Positions 23,661-35,111 of a DNA stretch of 64,000 nucleotides are shown piece after piece (position 1 is the first letter of the stretch; each line of letters begins with the position of its first letter). Made by a program: the position numbers and the translations under genes. This DNA comes from Desarmillaria ectypa (Eukaryota; Basidiomycota; Agaricomycetes; Agaricales; Physalacriaceae): NCBI GenBank assembly GCA_030407005.1, contig JAUDYN010000005.1:2480001-2544000 (forward strand). The letters run 5' to 3'. Under the pieces are notes generated by a model. The model did no database searches and had not been told where the DNA came from. It saw only the letters and a program-made list of their open reading frames with translations.

Positions 23661-25631
23661 TCAGTCGGGGTAGCGCGTTTTCTTTGAAAAAATAATAAGA
23701 ACTGCAAACAGTGACGCGATTGCAGTACCTAAGAAAATTGCGCCACCCCATGCCGTCCTAAGGGAAGCGAAGTCACCGTTCGGAATGACAAAAGCCATGT
23801 ATGCTTTACTCCGCAATCCGATGTAGCTGCTATTGCACCAGCAGTTTGAAAACCCGTTGCCGAACTGTGCTAGACATAATCCAAATAGAAACAGTGCATT
23901 GAAGAACGCCAGTGCCTTTCCTATCCGGGAAAAGTATCTGGACCATACAGCTAAACCGTCATCATGATTTGGCAATGCAGTGTCACCGTTAGTTCTAGCG
24001 GTTGCCCTCGACCGGCAAGATTCTGATGAAGGCGTAGTTTGTGGGAGTTCACAAGCCGATGGGGGCTTGCTTGACAGATTTGGTACCGGCATCGATATTG
24101 GGATCGCAGTTAACGGGATATGTGATAGTGCGTTTGTTGCGGTTTCTATGGCAGGACGAGGTCGTGGCCATGTAGATGAGCGCTGAGCTAGCCACGCGGA
24201 TACAACCATACACCACCACGCCACTGTCGAAACCAACCCATACACAAGGAAAGATAAAGACCGGCATCCCAGACCTACGGGAGACGTTAGAAAGAAATTG
24301 GAATGGTATGATGTGTCCATACCTTTTGTGGGCGTAAAATAGATGACAACTATGCCTGACGCCGTCGTACCCCATTGGACTACCAAAGCTGCAATTGATG
24401 CTTTTAAAATCCGGCACCACACACTATCTCCTTGATATTCCAAAGGAGTTTCGTGGTAGCAGCGCGAGATGATAACGTCCTTGGTGCCGTCTCTGTGCTT
24501 GTCGTCGATGGTACCGCTGTCTCCGACGAGTCCACGAGCATGCGCCTTTTCGGCGACGGAATGATACGACTGGAAGTAGTCGAGTACCACCTGATTCAGC
24601 CAATACACTCGCGCAAAGTCAAATATCGGCAGTGTACGGTAGATGTCGTCATTTGGAAATTTCCAGCGAGACGTGCCGGGCCTGCACAGGGTTATTGGAT
24701 GCTTATTCGGAGGACACTTGTCGAATTGTCTGGGTGTGTCTGATGCGATAACTGCCTTACTGCCTGCCTGCGTTAGCTGACTTTCGAGCCACCGCCTGTC
24801 GCACTCGGGGGACAAAACTATCCATCCCACAACGACCGGATATAACCAGAGCCAAAGAAGACCAATGCTTTGCCCGCTGGCGTTGGAGTCCTGACTCGGG
24901 ATATTGAGTGCATCGATGACAGTGAGGATGAAAGCAATCAGGACCCATATGAGATTAAAGAAGGCGGAGATGGTCCATCCAAGTCGTCGTGCCTCCAATG
25001 CCTTGACGAGCTCTTCCCACCACGCATCATTTTGCGGGAGGACGATAATAGATGCTAAGACTTCGTCTGACGGCTCAAGACAAAAGCAGCAATGCTGAAG
25101 AGCATTGAAAACTCTGGCAGTGTAGTTGCGATTGGGATACCGCTTTGCAGTGTCGAAGAGGCGACCGATCCAACGAGTATTGATGGCGGAAAGAGAAAGG
25201 GAATAAATGATAAGGGTGGGAGAGCCGACGGTCAGAATGATGTAATTGGCATTTTCGAATAAATCGTTTGCGCCAAAAGGAAGCTGCGACAGTAAGGCCA
25301 GCCATGGAACAAACCAAGCACTCGATTCCTGAGCAAATGCTGGAAATGAGAAGGACTCCGACCCTCGACCACACGCACGATAGCACAACTCAAGCGTCAC
25401 GGCGGTCGCGTTCTCGTAGGTCGAAATTGGATTTCCGTCTTTATCCAACAAACCGTCTACCCCATATTTCCCCGACTGGATATCAGCTAAACAATTGTTG
25501 AAATTGACGCCAGCTACTGAGGATATAAGTAGTAGAACCCAGACAAACGGATCTGTCGACAGACTATGTCAGTCAAAAGTTTGTGTATGGTCATGAAAAG
25601 ATAGATATTCACAGCGCTTTGTAGAAGACAT
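23661..25631 (-). CDS. Multipass integral membrane protein, basidiomycete family
   Basis: A short first exon (ATG 25629-25631, MSSTKR) joins across a GTGAAT...CGACAG intron to PFVWVLLLISSVAGVNFN, a signal-anchor-like segment, then a Cys-containing extracellular part (NNCLADIQSGKYG, VTLELCYRACGRG). At least six more hydrophobic segments follow: WLALLSQLPFGAN, YIILTVGSPTLIIYSLSL, WTISAFFNLIWVLIAFIL, LLWLWLYPVVVGWIVLSPEC, LGCRSLSFLVYGLVSTVAWW and AGGAIFLGTAIASLFAVLII-like. An in-frame intron lies at about 24268-24322 (YFTPTKG to LGCRS). The motifs VGSPTL, LWLWLYPVVVGW and FSNCWCNSSYIGL are ones I associate with a large agaricomycete membrane family of unknown function. The stop is at 23661-23663. 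Confidence 0.75.
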
Positions 25632-26430
25632 GTGTGAGATGCCGTGCTGGGGTGTGTAGAAAAGCTCCCAGATCAAGATGAGAAGGGGGCAGCACAATCG
25701 CCTGAAACCTTTGTTCAGCCTGTCTTGTAAACATTGCCTATGGTGTTACAGGGGAGTCAATATCCACATCAGCAGCTCTCAGAGTGTATTGACCCCAATC
25801 CAAGTATCAGTCAAGATGACTCACCGCAGAAGATATCGACACAGCATCCATTCATGGAGCACGTCAATCAATGAACGCAGGCCGAGGCGATACAAAGTGG
25901 CGCTTAGTTATGAACGCCGGGGAAGAGCTGGGTTGTTATTTCGGGATAATCGAAACCATGTATGTGGATACAGCACGCGTTTACTCAGCACCTGCCTGAA
26001 AAGCCGTACGGACACAAATTGATATCAAGGGTACTGCGGGAGGGCTATGGCATCAACGGTTCAGTGAATCAATGACAATGTAGAAGAATTGTCTGAGAAA
26101 TCTAGCTCACTATCTACGTGGTCTGTTGATAAGAGGTGGAAATTCAAAGGATATGCCACCATGCGCACAGATATGATTTTCGGAGATTTGACATGCACTC
26201 CATGTATAACGTCTATCAAGAGCATGGAACACAAATACAGACACCGTATTAGGTAGGCAAGCGATAGCAAACCATATATATCTGTTTCAGAGTAAGTGAT
26301 CTCTCCAATCTTGCTGTAAGCATGGTATTCCGGAGAATACGTAAGAGGATACGACATTATCAAAATATGAAAGTTTGGGAATCAACTGGCTGGAGTAAAA
26401 ATGCGGTCTACTGCGCAGACTAGACCGAAC
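25632..26430. other. Intergenic stretch without a supported gene
   Basis: Upstream flank of the membrane protein gene and downstream flank of the amidase. A minus-strand frame at 26061-26363 has no motif and no splice partner. Confidence 0.45.
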
Positions 26431-28513
26431 CTATGAGAGCATGGCTCGGGAACGGTTTCCTACAATGTCCTGGAGCTGTGTAGACGGAATTGCTTTCGGG
26501 AAAGCCTTTCTCGTAAGCCTCGTTCGACTCTTCTGCTCGTACGCAAAAGCGTATCCAATCAGGTCGAACTCGGAGAATGCCGAAGCGAAGAATGATAATC
26601 CAAATGGGACTCCAGGTGCCGGATACACCGTCTCAGGACCAGCAATTCCGATGGTGAAGTTGTCAGGATAAAACCCCAAGGGGACTAAAAGAAAGTCAGG
26701 AAAGAAAGTTTAGGAGTTTCAGCCTTACCGGTCACAATAGGATATCCGATGATAGCTAAGGGACATCAGTTCCTGGGAAAGCGCTGAGGCGCTGTGATTC
26801 ACCTGCAATAGTCGTCGTAAATCCTTGAGAGGGAAGAACTAACGCGTCCAGGTCAAACTCTTTCATGGTTGCATCGATACCCATACTTCCGCCAAGCTCT
26901 CGGTCGATTGCTAGAGCGTTGAAGTAGGCATCGTCGAAACCACTAGTAGCCTCGGATTCTATCAACCTAATAAATCCTTCAGAAAGGGCTTGTGATACAT
27001 ATGAAACGATTGAACACTTGCTCAGACTGATCGGTGAAATTCGCTGGTTCCTCTAGGTCGGGATGATCGTCGTTGAATTTGATCAGGTCGGCAAGACTGC
27101 GCACTCCAGAAGGATTCTTGATAAGGCCGGCAAAATACCTGTTCAATTCAATCTTTGCCCAATAAGTTGATCGAATTACGGTCGCAACGAAGAAACGGCA
27201 CCTTAAAATCGACGTCTAATACAATGCTCTCATTGTTAGACCTCAGAATCTCCTCTGCCGAAGGAAGATCAGCGGGATCCACCACGGTTGCTCCCAAGAG
27301 CTTGATTGTTTCGAGAGCGGCTTCAAAAGCGTTCAAGACCGGTTGATCCAGTCCTGACAACGAGGGGTTGAGGAAAACCTTTCTGGGAACACCGATCCGC
27401 TTGCCAGCGAGAGCACCCTTTCTTAGCGCTCGGGTATAGTCTGGGACGATAGATGGCTGCGCCAAAGTAAAATTATCGTCAGGATCCTTACCTGCGATGA
27501 TGGATAGCACGATGGCTGCGTCTGCCACTGAACGCGTTATAGGTCCAACGGTGTCCTGGTGGGATGAAATGGGTATTACTATGAAATCTTACGTTTAGTT
27601 TGATTGCTCGCTATATCGTAAGTCCATCTACCCACCTCCAGCCCTCGATGTCAAGCCCACTGTCGGCTTAATACCCGCAACGTTGTTCTGGCTCGACGGG
27701 CAGGTGATGCTTCCATCCGTTTCGGTGCCGAGCGTCACTGCCGCTAGACCAATCGACGCTGCTATGGCAGATCCCGAGGACGAGCCACACGGATCTGCAC
27801 CAGGAAAGTATGCACCCTTTGCTTGCCCGCCACGACCGGACCAGCCTGACGCTAGGCGTCCGCGGAAATGGGCAAATTCAGAGAGATTGGCTTTGCCAAG
27901 GATTATGGCGCCTGCTTTGCGAAGCCTTTTGACTACGCCAGCATCATCGGGAACTATGGAATCAAGAAGACTGAATGAGCCTGCTGTGGTGTTCATCCCT
28001 GCGCGACGAACATGAGTCTGGAGCTTTGATAAGAAAACGGAAATTACCTTCAGAAGCAACGGTAGCGATATTGTCCTACAGAACACGTTAATGATAGCAT
28101 GTACCACATGAGGACATCGCACCTTCAAGAGGATAGGAATGCCGTGTAACGCGCCTCTTTTCCCGTGTAGTTTTCTTTCAGCGTCCATTTCCGCCGCCTG
28201 GGCCAACGCCGACGGATTTGTTTCAATCACGGCGCGAAGCTCAGGCCCTTGGAGGTTGACTTCGTCGATTCGCGCAAAATACGTCTATAATTTGTTGCAG
28301 CTTCTTTTGAAAGAAGGAGAGCAATTGAAGTCACACCTTGACTAGGTCAACGCTAGTGAACCGCCTTTCATCCAAACCATCCTGCAACTCCAACACAGAT
28401 GCCTCGTAGAGATCTGGGAAAACGTCTCGACCCATGCTTTGTTGTGGAGAGATTGCATGATAATCCGTTATCAGGAACGAGACTGCGAGGACCAATGCAA
28501 AAGCGACCATCAT
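26431..28513 (-). CDS. Secreted amidase (amidase signature family)
   Basis: Start MMVAFALVLAVSFLITDYHA at 28511-28513 is a signal peptide or anchor. Domain motifs in order: SALAQAAEMDAE; GALHGIPILLKDNIAT (catalytic Lys); ILGKANLSEFAHFRG; GADPCGSSSGSAIAASIGLA (signature with cis-Ser); GTETDGSITCPSSQNN (Ser nucleophile region); AGIKPTVGLTSRAG; ISSHQDTVGPITRSVADAAI; RIGVPRKVF; and VPLGFYPDN near the end. The stop at 26431-26433 follows VGNRSRAMLS. The Lys-cisSer-Ser triad is intact. A 27-nt microexon at 26729-26755 encodes AIIGYPIVT. The enzyme should hydrolyse an amide bond outside the cell or in the secretory pathway. The substrate cannot be read from the sequence, and GatA-type tRNA function is unlikely given the signal peptide. 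Confidence 0.9.
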
Positions 28514-28993
28514 CTTGTCCTTGAGAGGAAGGGTTTCGTTTCTCCCATCGAGCTTGAGACTTTTATCACAATATTCTTTCCCAGCGCCATGTGGAATGAT
28601 AAGGTGTCGTCCAGAGTCGGAGGGCCGCCTTCAGATTGTTCCACTTGCTAATTGAATCGAAAAGGCGACGGATGCAGGAAGATAACACACATGACTGCGG
28701 AGTCGCATTCACTTCGAAGGGCCTCTATTAGATGGCAGTTAAGCGAATAACGAAAGCTGAGAAAGACAAGCCATGAGAAAAAAACGATGCTTTTGACGTC
28801 GTGTGTGGGACCCAGCGACAGTGAACAACTAAATAGGCGACCATGATCGTGAATTCGTATACATTAAATTTATCCGTTACACAAACTGCCAGCGTCTACA
28901 ATTTTGTCCCTATAGGGTCGTCACAAAATAAATAAACTAAGAGTTCATCCACGAGGTATAATCATATATCCACATTCCCAGAGAAGATGGTAT
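28514..28993. other. Intergenic between amidase start and NoxR-like gene end
   Basis: 480 bases including the amidase upstream region. No clear motif. Confidence 0.4.
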
Positions 28994-30678
28994 TCATGTC
29001 GATGACCGTGGAACACGAAATGCAAGCAGAGCGTTTACAGCGGCTTTCAATGATAATCTTGGTGATGGCTGAATTGTCCGAGGAATGCTGGCAGCATCTG
29101 GATTGTCATCGGCGACTTCAAGAGATGAGTATCGATAGTATCTACGCAGCTGAAGATGCTTACCGTAAAGCACGGGGGCATCTAGCTTGGTATCGAAGTA
29201 AAGGGTGAGAGATCCCAAGGTCAAGAACTGCCCGCACAACCTCCCAGCTTCTCCATCATGTGCAATCACACACTTGGTCCGGATCCCCTGTATTCTCAAA
29301 GCCACCTCGGCTCCGGCTATACCATAATCCATCAGACAAGCTACGAAGCAGATTGGACCACTGACGTTTCACACTCCCAGAATATCCTAGTGCTATCAGG
29401 GTTTCGGGTGGGACGTGCGACTTTCCGATGCCCGTATCGAGAATGAAATTGGTAACGACAGACTTCTGTGGGGTGCCGCTGTATTTTGAGCTCGACGGGG
29501 CGTCAAGCTCTACGGCAAAGCGCCAGCCCATGAGACCCGCCAGTTTGCCGTGTGAGATACGAATACCTGCACAGGGTATCGTAGTGATATCTGTTGTTGG
29601 TGACACCATGTCAGCCCCCATCACTCTGTTAAGTTCTGTCCGACTGAGCTGTGGAGTGGACGACGACGATTCTGATGTGTGTCGACGGTGATAGCTCCAC
29701 TTCTTAGGAGAGGAAGGAAAACTATCAACGCTCGGGGCGCAGGTGCTCGAGGCGTCGGATCTGTGGCTGTAGAATGAGCCGGAGCCCTTGCGAGGGGATA
29801 CGACAAATTTCTCGTCGCCATAGGTATAGCTATCCATGTCGTATTCTTCCAGGAACTTGATTTTGCTGTCGGTGGGTCGATATAGTCTCCCAGAGGGCTG
29901 TTAATGAGGGTCAGAAAAGAAAGAGGGTATTAAATAATGATGAGGAAGTAAAGCGGCCTGGGCTAAACCAGGGGAACACGATAGAAGACTCACCACTCTC
30001 AACAGCTCAATGATTCTACTGGAGTCGGCGTGTACCCCTTGTATGACGCGATCAGCATGCAAGGCTTTGAAAAAGATGGTCTTCCGTAGAGTTGCGATAC
30101 CCTCTGATTGCCGGCCTCGTCGTATCAACACGCAGCCCTTATTGAATTGGACTTCTGCAAGATGGAGAGAGAAAGCAAGGCCAAGTTCGTCGTAATGTCT
30201 GCATTTTAACGGTAAGACCGACGCCGGTAGAGGAGACAACAAACGGACATCACACTGCTTCCTTTCATTCGTGATTCAGCTGCGGTAAAGTCGCCCAGCG
30301 CCTCGGCGAGCTTGTTCAGGGCGTGATAGCATATGCCACGTTCATAGTACCTTAGTAAAGATGCCAGTGAGCTAACTGCAGCAATGCAGGTGACACAACG
30401 CACGCAAGCACCAAGGACGGATCTAACGCAATTGCTCTGGTCAAGGACCTGACCGCTTCATTGTAATTCTCGATTCTTCTCTGTATCAAGGCTATATTTA
30501 CCCAAATTTTCGACGTATCAGCAATTTCCTACCACCGACGTAAGTCCCAGAAATGCTCAAAAAGGTCGTCTCAACTCACCTGGAATAGCACCAGAGCCCC
30601 GGCAAAGTTTCCCGTATCATTTGCCTCCAGTGCTGCATTCCATATCTTGAGCTCCGTCTTCAAAGCAGCCAGTGCCAT
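28994..30678 (-). CDS. NoxR/p67phox-like TPR protein fused to a retropepsin-like domain
   Basis: Start at ATG 30676-30678 (MALAALKTELKIWNAALEAN). Residues about 1-200 follow fungal NoxR closely: NFAGALVLFQEIADTSKIWV, AIALDPSLVLAYYERGICYH, ALGDFTAAESRM, HYDELGLAFSLHLAEVQFNK and PSGRLYRPTDSKIK, the last matching the conserved LYRPSE-K end of the TPR region. The same exon runs on through a Ser-rich linker into ISHGKLAGLMGWRFAVELD and VVTNFILDTGIGKSHVPPET (DTG at about residue 331). The next exon has AEVALRIQGIRTKCVIAHDG and LYFDTKLDAPVLY, a retropepsin-like fold. The stop at 28994-28996 gives about 436 residues. NoxR activates NADPH oxidase; the SH3/PB1 part of p67phox is absent. Introns are phase-consistent (for example the donor GTCCGT before HYDELG). 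Confidence 0.75.
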
Positions 30679-32325
30679 TACAGAACCTGTCCTGATTTGT
30701 GATACCGGGAAAAGATGTGAAGGAGAACTACTGGTCGATATCGGAGTTATATGACTGTCATTGTTGACTGCGGCCTCCGAACTTTGTTTGCTGCCGGCTT
30801 CGGTCAATCACTTCCGAGTCGAACTTGTCGATCGACCACGATCAAATTTTTTTGAAGTTGCATTTGCATGCAAATCCTTGACTGGCCTTCTTGGACCATT
30901 TTCTTCAGATTCTTTTTGGATCACTCTGAGTATGGCCCCTTGCCTTGCCTCCAGGGAGGATTTTCGCAGTCGACTTGTGGAACATACGCGAAGTTGACGC
31001 CATATCATTGACACGACGCGCGCCTTGCTCTCTTAATGGAGCGAGATCGATAGTCGTAAGCGACTAACTCCAGTGCTTCAGCTTTAGCTCTGGCAGTGAA
31101 CATTATCGCATGCAATCTGGGTTGCAGAGATTAGAGATGAAATGTACTACTAAGAAGCGCATATGACACGAGATTTTATTACTTTCTGCCCTACATCCAC
31201 ATATATAAACATGAATCTCATCCTGAATGTCCGACGTCGCACTATCCAGCTTGTTGCAACCGCATCTCACTTCCGGACCTAGCAAAAGACTCATTCTGTT
31301 AATCTGACATATCATGTCAAAAAAGACTTCTTGTCCAGAACATTGTCGAAAGTATTCATCGTCCTTGTTGTCAATGCTGAAACACTGATAGAGGCATTAT
31401 AGAAGCTTTGATTTTGCCATCATTAGCCCCTATTACCGGTGACGTTAACAAATTCAGATTGAATTTGAACGTACTTGGTATCCCATCTTCACGACTACCA
31501 CTAGGCCCGCTGCCCTCCCGGCTCTACTTGTGCTCTTGATGTGACGGCATGGATACCCGGCCATTCTCTTCTTACAAAGCTACTAATGCATTGCGCAATT
31601 GGAATCCCAGCCTTTTACTTACAAAGTTCCGGCCCAGGGAACGACGAAGATGTGTCACTGACAAACACGCAACACTGAAGGACGCACGGGGGCATCTTTC
31701 ATCTTCTTGAAAGCATAGCAACGCCTGCAATTTCGTTTGAATGTCCTTCCCTTCTGGCTATATATTGGTTCTTGAACGTCTGTCGTTCCCTCTCAGGCTA
31801 CCGCTCTCCGTCCAAGATCTCGGGATCATATTTCGGATTGCTGCATGGTATTATACCATTCGGATATCCATTGATTAGGACCTGGTCGGACTTGCTCTGC
31901 TGAAGTGCGGGCTCTGTCAAGTGCAGTCATTCCCTTCTATTTAAGCTCCAAGATGTTTGGTCGGACTCTTAGAATACCTGGGATGATACCTTTTTGTTGC
32001 TTTTTGTTCATGAAGACGCAAAGGCTGTTATTATATGACAGCATTTTGTGTGGCAGAAAATTGTCTAGTAAAGCGGTCTAGGCGGTCATATATGATTCTT
32101 ATGTCTGACAGCGCTAATACCGCTTTTCGTCCGTGTATTACCCGAATGCCGACATGGTGGGTTCTCGTACGTTTCCTTCATCCTTTCAGTGCTTGACCTG
32201 CTACGTGGCAACAGACTCTCGCTAATGTTTAAAATTGTCCAATTAAGCAGAAATAACAGATGGATGCAATATGATACAGGTATGTGTATGCAATAGATCG
32301 ATAGATATCAAGGTAACTTAAATTG
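30679..32325. other. Intergenic stretch without a supported gene
   Basis: Upstream of the NoxR-like gene and downstream of the aspartic protease. Short frames (30761-30997 plus, 31103-31315 minus) have no motif. No repeat or tRNA recognised. Confidence 0.45.
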
Positions 32326-34529
32326 TTAAGATGCTCCAGCTGTCGCATGGGTCCGTCCGCCCTCAGATGATAACAGCTTCCCCCTCTCTGAGTCTGAGTC
32401 CACCTGCGCTCTGTCTTTCCTGTGACTCCCTTTGTGACCTTGTCCCCAGTCAAGCTGTGTTGCAGGGTCCCAAGGATCACTCAACTCCCCGAACTCTCCT
32501 TTCCAACCATCATAGTCTCCCACCTTCGTGATATCGCTATTGACGGTATATTCGGACAGCACCCTTTCGCGCTCTGTCCTTCTCATATATGCCTCAAACT
32601 TCTGCCTCCGCTTCTCGTCCTCGCTGATCTCCAGGTCTGCCAGCTCGTAGGCACCGGGACCATACTTCCCGTTCCGCAGGCGACCCCACCACGATTGTTT
32701 CTTGGGTTTGCTTTCTCCTCTCCCGAGAGTCATGACTACTGCCATTTCGATAGCAGAATTGCCATCTGTTCCCCTGTTTATCTGATTTTGCTCCCGCTTC
32801 CACATCGTCCACCTCCAGAGACCAAACATCAGGAAGGCCAAACCGAAGAAGCTACCCACTCCGATCAGTGCTGCGTATCCAATCTTTATACCTCCTCCAT
32901 TGCTACTGCTTGACTTTGCGCTCGGACCGCTGGCCCCATCTAATGCCATTCCTTCCACTCTCACGGTGTTGAACTCGGACATCGCAACGCCCGGCTCCGT
33001 CAAACCCATGAGACCGAGTTGGTATCCACTATTATCCCCCTTGCCATTCGTCCCCACTGCTCCGTTAAACCCAAGCACCATGTATACATTCCGCAGGAAA
33101 GGCACACCCAAAATCATGTCTCCCGCATTTGCGGTATTGATGGACGAGTCACTGGCTTGAATCAGACCTACACATGTGTTGGTGTCGCCAGCATTCTTTG
33201 ATTGCAGTGTCGTCAGATCGAGGGGATGCACCGAATACACAACTGACTTGGAGCTCATCTTCAGCGTCAGCGTCATATTCAGAGGCGTCTTGCATGGGAT
33301 GTAATACTGTCCATCAGCTCCAGGACCTATGCCAACTGCACCATATATTCCATCCGCAATCGCCTTGGTCGTCAGGATTATCGGCACGCCTGAATCTAAC
33401 ACTGCCGTGGTACCACGAGCCGTCGAAGGAAGTGTTACCACCCGCTCCTGATGATCTACCCACACACTGACGCCCTGTACCGTCACCTTCCACAATGTAG
33501 TGCCCATATTGACACCCAAGTTGCTCGTACTTGTCACTGGTCGAGTGTATTTGATGTTATCAAGGCTACCTCCCAACCACTCTGGAAAGTCACTCGTTTC
33601 TGGATGTTTTGCAATACCTAGAAGCGGACGACGACCCCCGAGCGCGCCACCATCAGGACGAGTTATAAGAAGACCCATGAATTGATTTTTGGAGGAGATA
33701 GACGACGAAAAGATGTTGGAGGAAAATGTAGCTCCATCTGGCGCGTTTGAGTCCGTAGCCGGTATGAGGCTTGTGATACGGGAATTGGAGGGTGGCGAGA
33801 GACCAAGCACTCCTGAAAAGCGGGATCCGAGAGGTTCATTGACCACGGCAGTGGCAGCGGCTATGCGAAATTTGGTCGAGGAATTTGAGCCACCGTAGAC
33901 GAAGGCAACTCACCTAACGCCTGCGAACCTATAGTGAACTGGTCGTTGATATCAATCTCGTCCCATACAATGGTACCAGTAACGTTTCCAATCAGATAAT
34001 CGATGTCGAACAGCGCGCCGGTCTTGATGACGGAAGTACTTTGGCTTGAGTCGTAGAGGGGACATGAGTTTGAGCACGATGCGCAATCGGTAGACGCTAA
34101 CCACTATATGAAATCAAAGTGATGGGCTTAAGACATCTTGGAAATAAAATCACGGACGCACCAGATCGGCGGAGCCTGTGTCTACTTGGATGCTCAGGTT
34201 CTGTTTCGATGATCCGACTAGGAGAGGCACTGTGTAAGACCTGTACAGAATGATATTTGAGTCAAAGACATGCTGCGACAAATGGAATACAGACACGTCA
34301 AAAGCGCTGGAACCGACGTAATTCAGAGGGATGAGCACACCGTCACTGTCGCGCGGTTCTTGCTTCTGCTTTCCTTTCCATAGTGGCATTTGGTGAGGAA
34401 GTGTTAAGGAGGAGGATCTAGGCACCGCATGAGATGGCCACAAGACATGAAACATGTATTGGCAACTATTTACTATATTCGGTGCCGAACTGAATTGAGA
34501 AATATCAATGCGGGGAAGAATGGCCGCAT
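32326..34529 (-). CDS. Membrane-anchored pepsin-like aspartic protease (A1)
   Basis: The probable start is ATG 34527-34529 (MRPFFPALIFLNS), a short signal peptide split by an intron. The first active site is LSIQVDTGSADL, preceded by SYTVPLLVGSS. The second is TTAVLDSGVPIILTTKAIA. Other family motifs: FSGVLGLSPP, GDMILGVPFLRNVYMVLGF. After the protease domain, a Ser/Gly linker leads to one membrane segment (IGYAALIGVGSFFGLAFLMF, about 32830-32890) and a basic-acidic cytosolic tail of about 150 residues ending at 32326-32328. Both catalytic Asp residues are present, so it is probably an active protease tethered at the plasma membrane or cell wall side, like yapsins in topology. The substrate is unknown. 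Confidence 0.85.
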
Positions 34530-35111
34530 ACTGTAGCTTAAAATTACCATGTTGATTAAGGTTGAAGGTTGAACCCTTTCCAGATCAATGGCAATTGTGA
34601 TCCCACCAGGACAAACATCTCCAGGCTCAGGAATCTTACGAAGAGCGTACGACCGACAGAGAATATAGGAGAATCGTGGGATTTAGCATTCAAATATTTA
34701 TAGTCGATGGACCTCGGAAACCCGCATAGCTTGGCGCCTGACCTCATAGATGTTTACTAGTCAACACGTGTGGACAGAGGATTCCGTCACCATCCTTCAC
34801 CTTCCCACCTAACGGAACGGTACAATGAAATTACGGTACTGGATAGTGATGCCCGGAGCTTAGACCTAACCATGTTCCAGAATAGTAGGTACTCAACACC
34901 CAGGCGTTAGTAGTAGCGACGAGACCACCGTCGACTGTGATCAGAAGACGCGAAAAAAAAAGTGAGCCTGTTCTGCGGTACAACATAAGCAGGACAAGAA
35001 CGCCAAGACATCAAGGCCCGATCAGATTGGAAGCAAGACGATAACGGTAGAGCTACTTATAAATATGTAATCGTCAAGGGAAGAACCTTTAACGGAACGC
35101 AACATACCCCA
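34530..35111. other. Intergenic region
   Basis: Upstream of the aspartic protease and downstream of the carboxypeptidase. I see no gene or motif. Confidence 0.4.
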
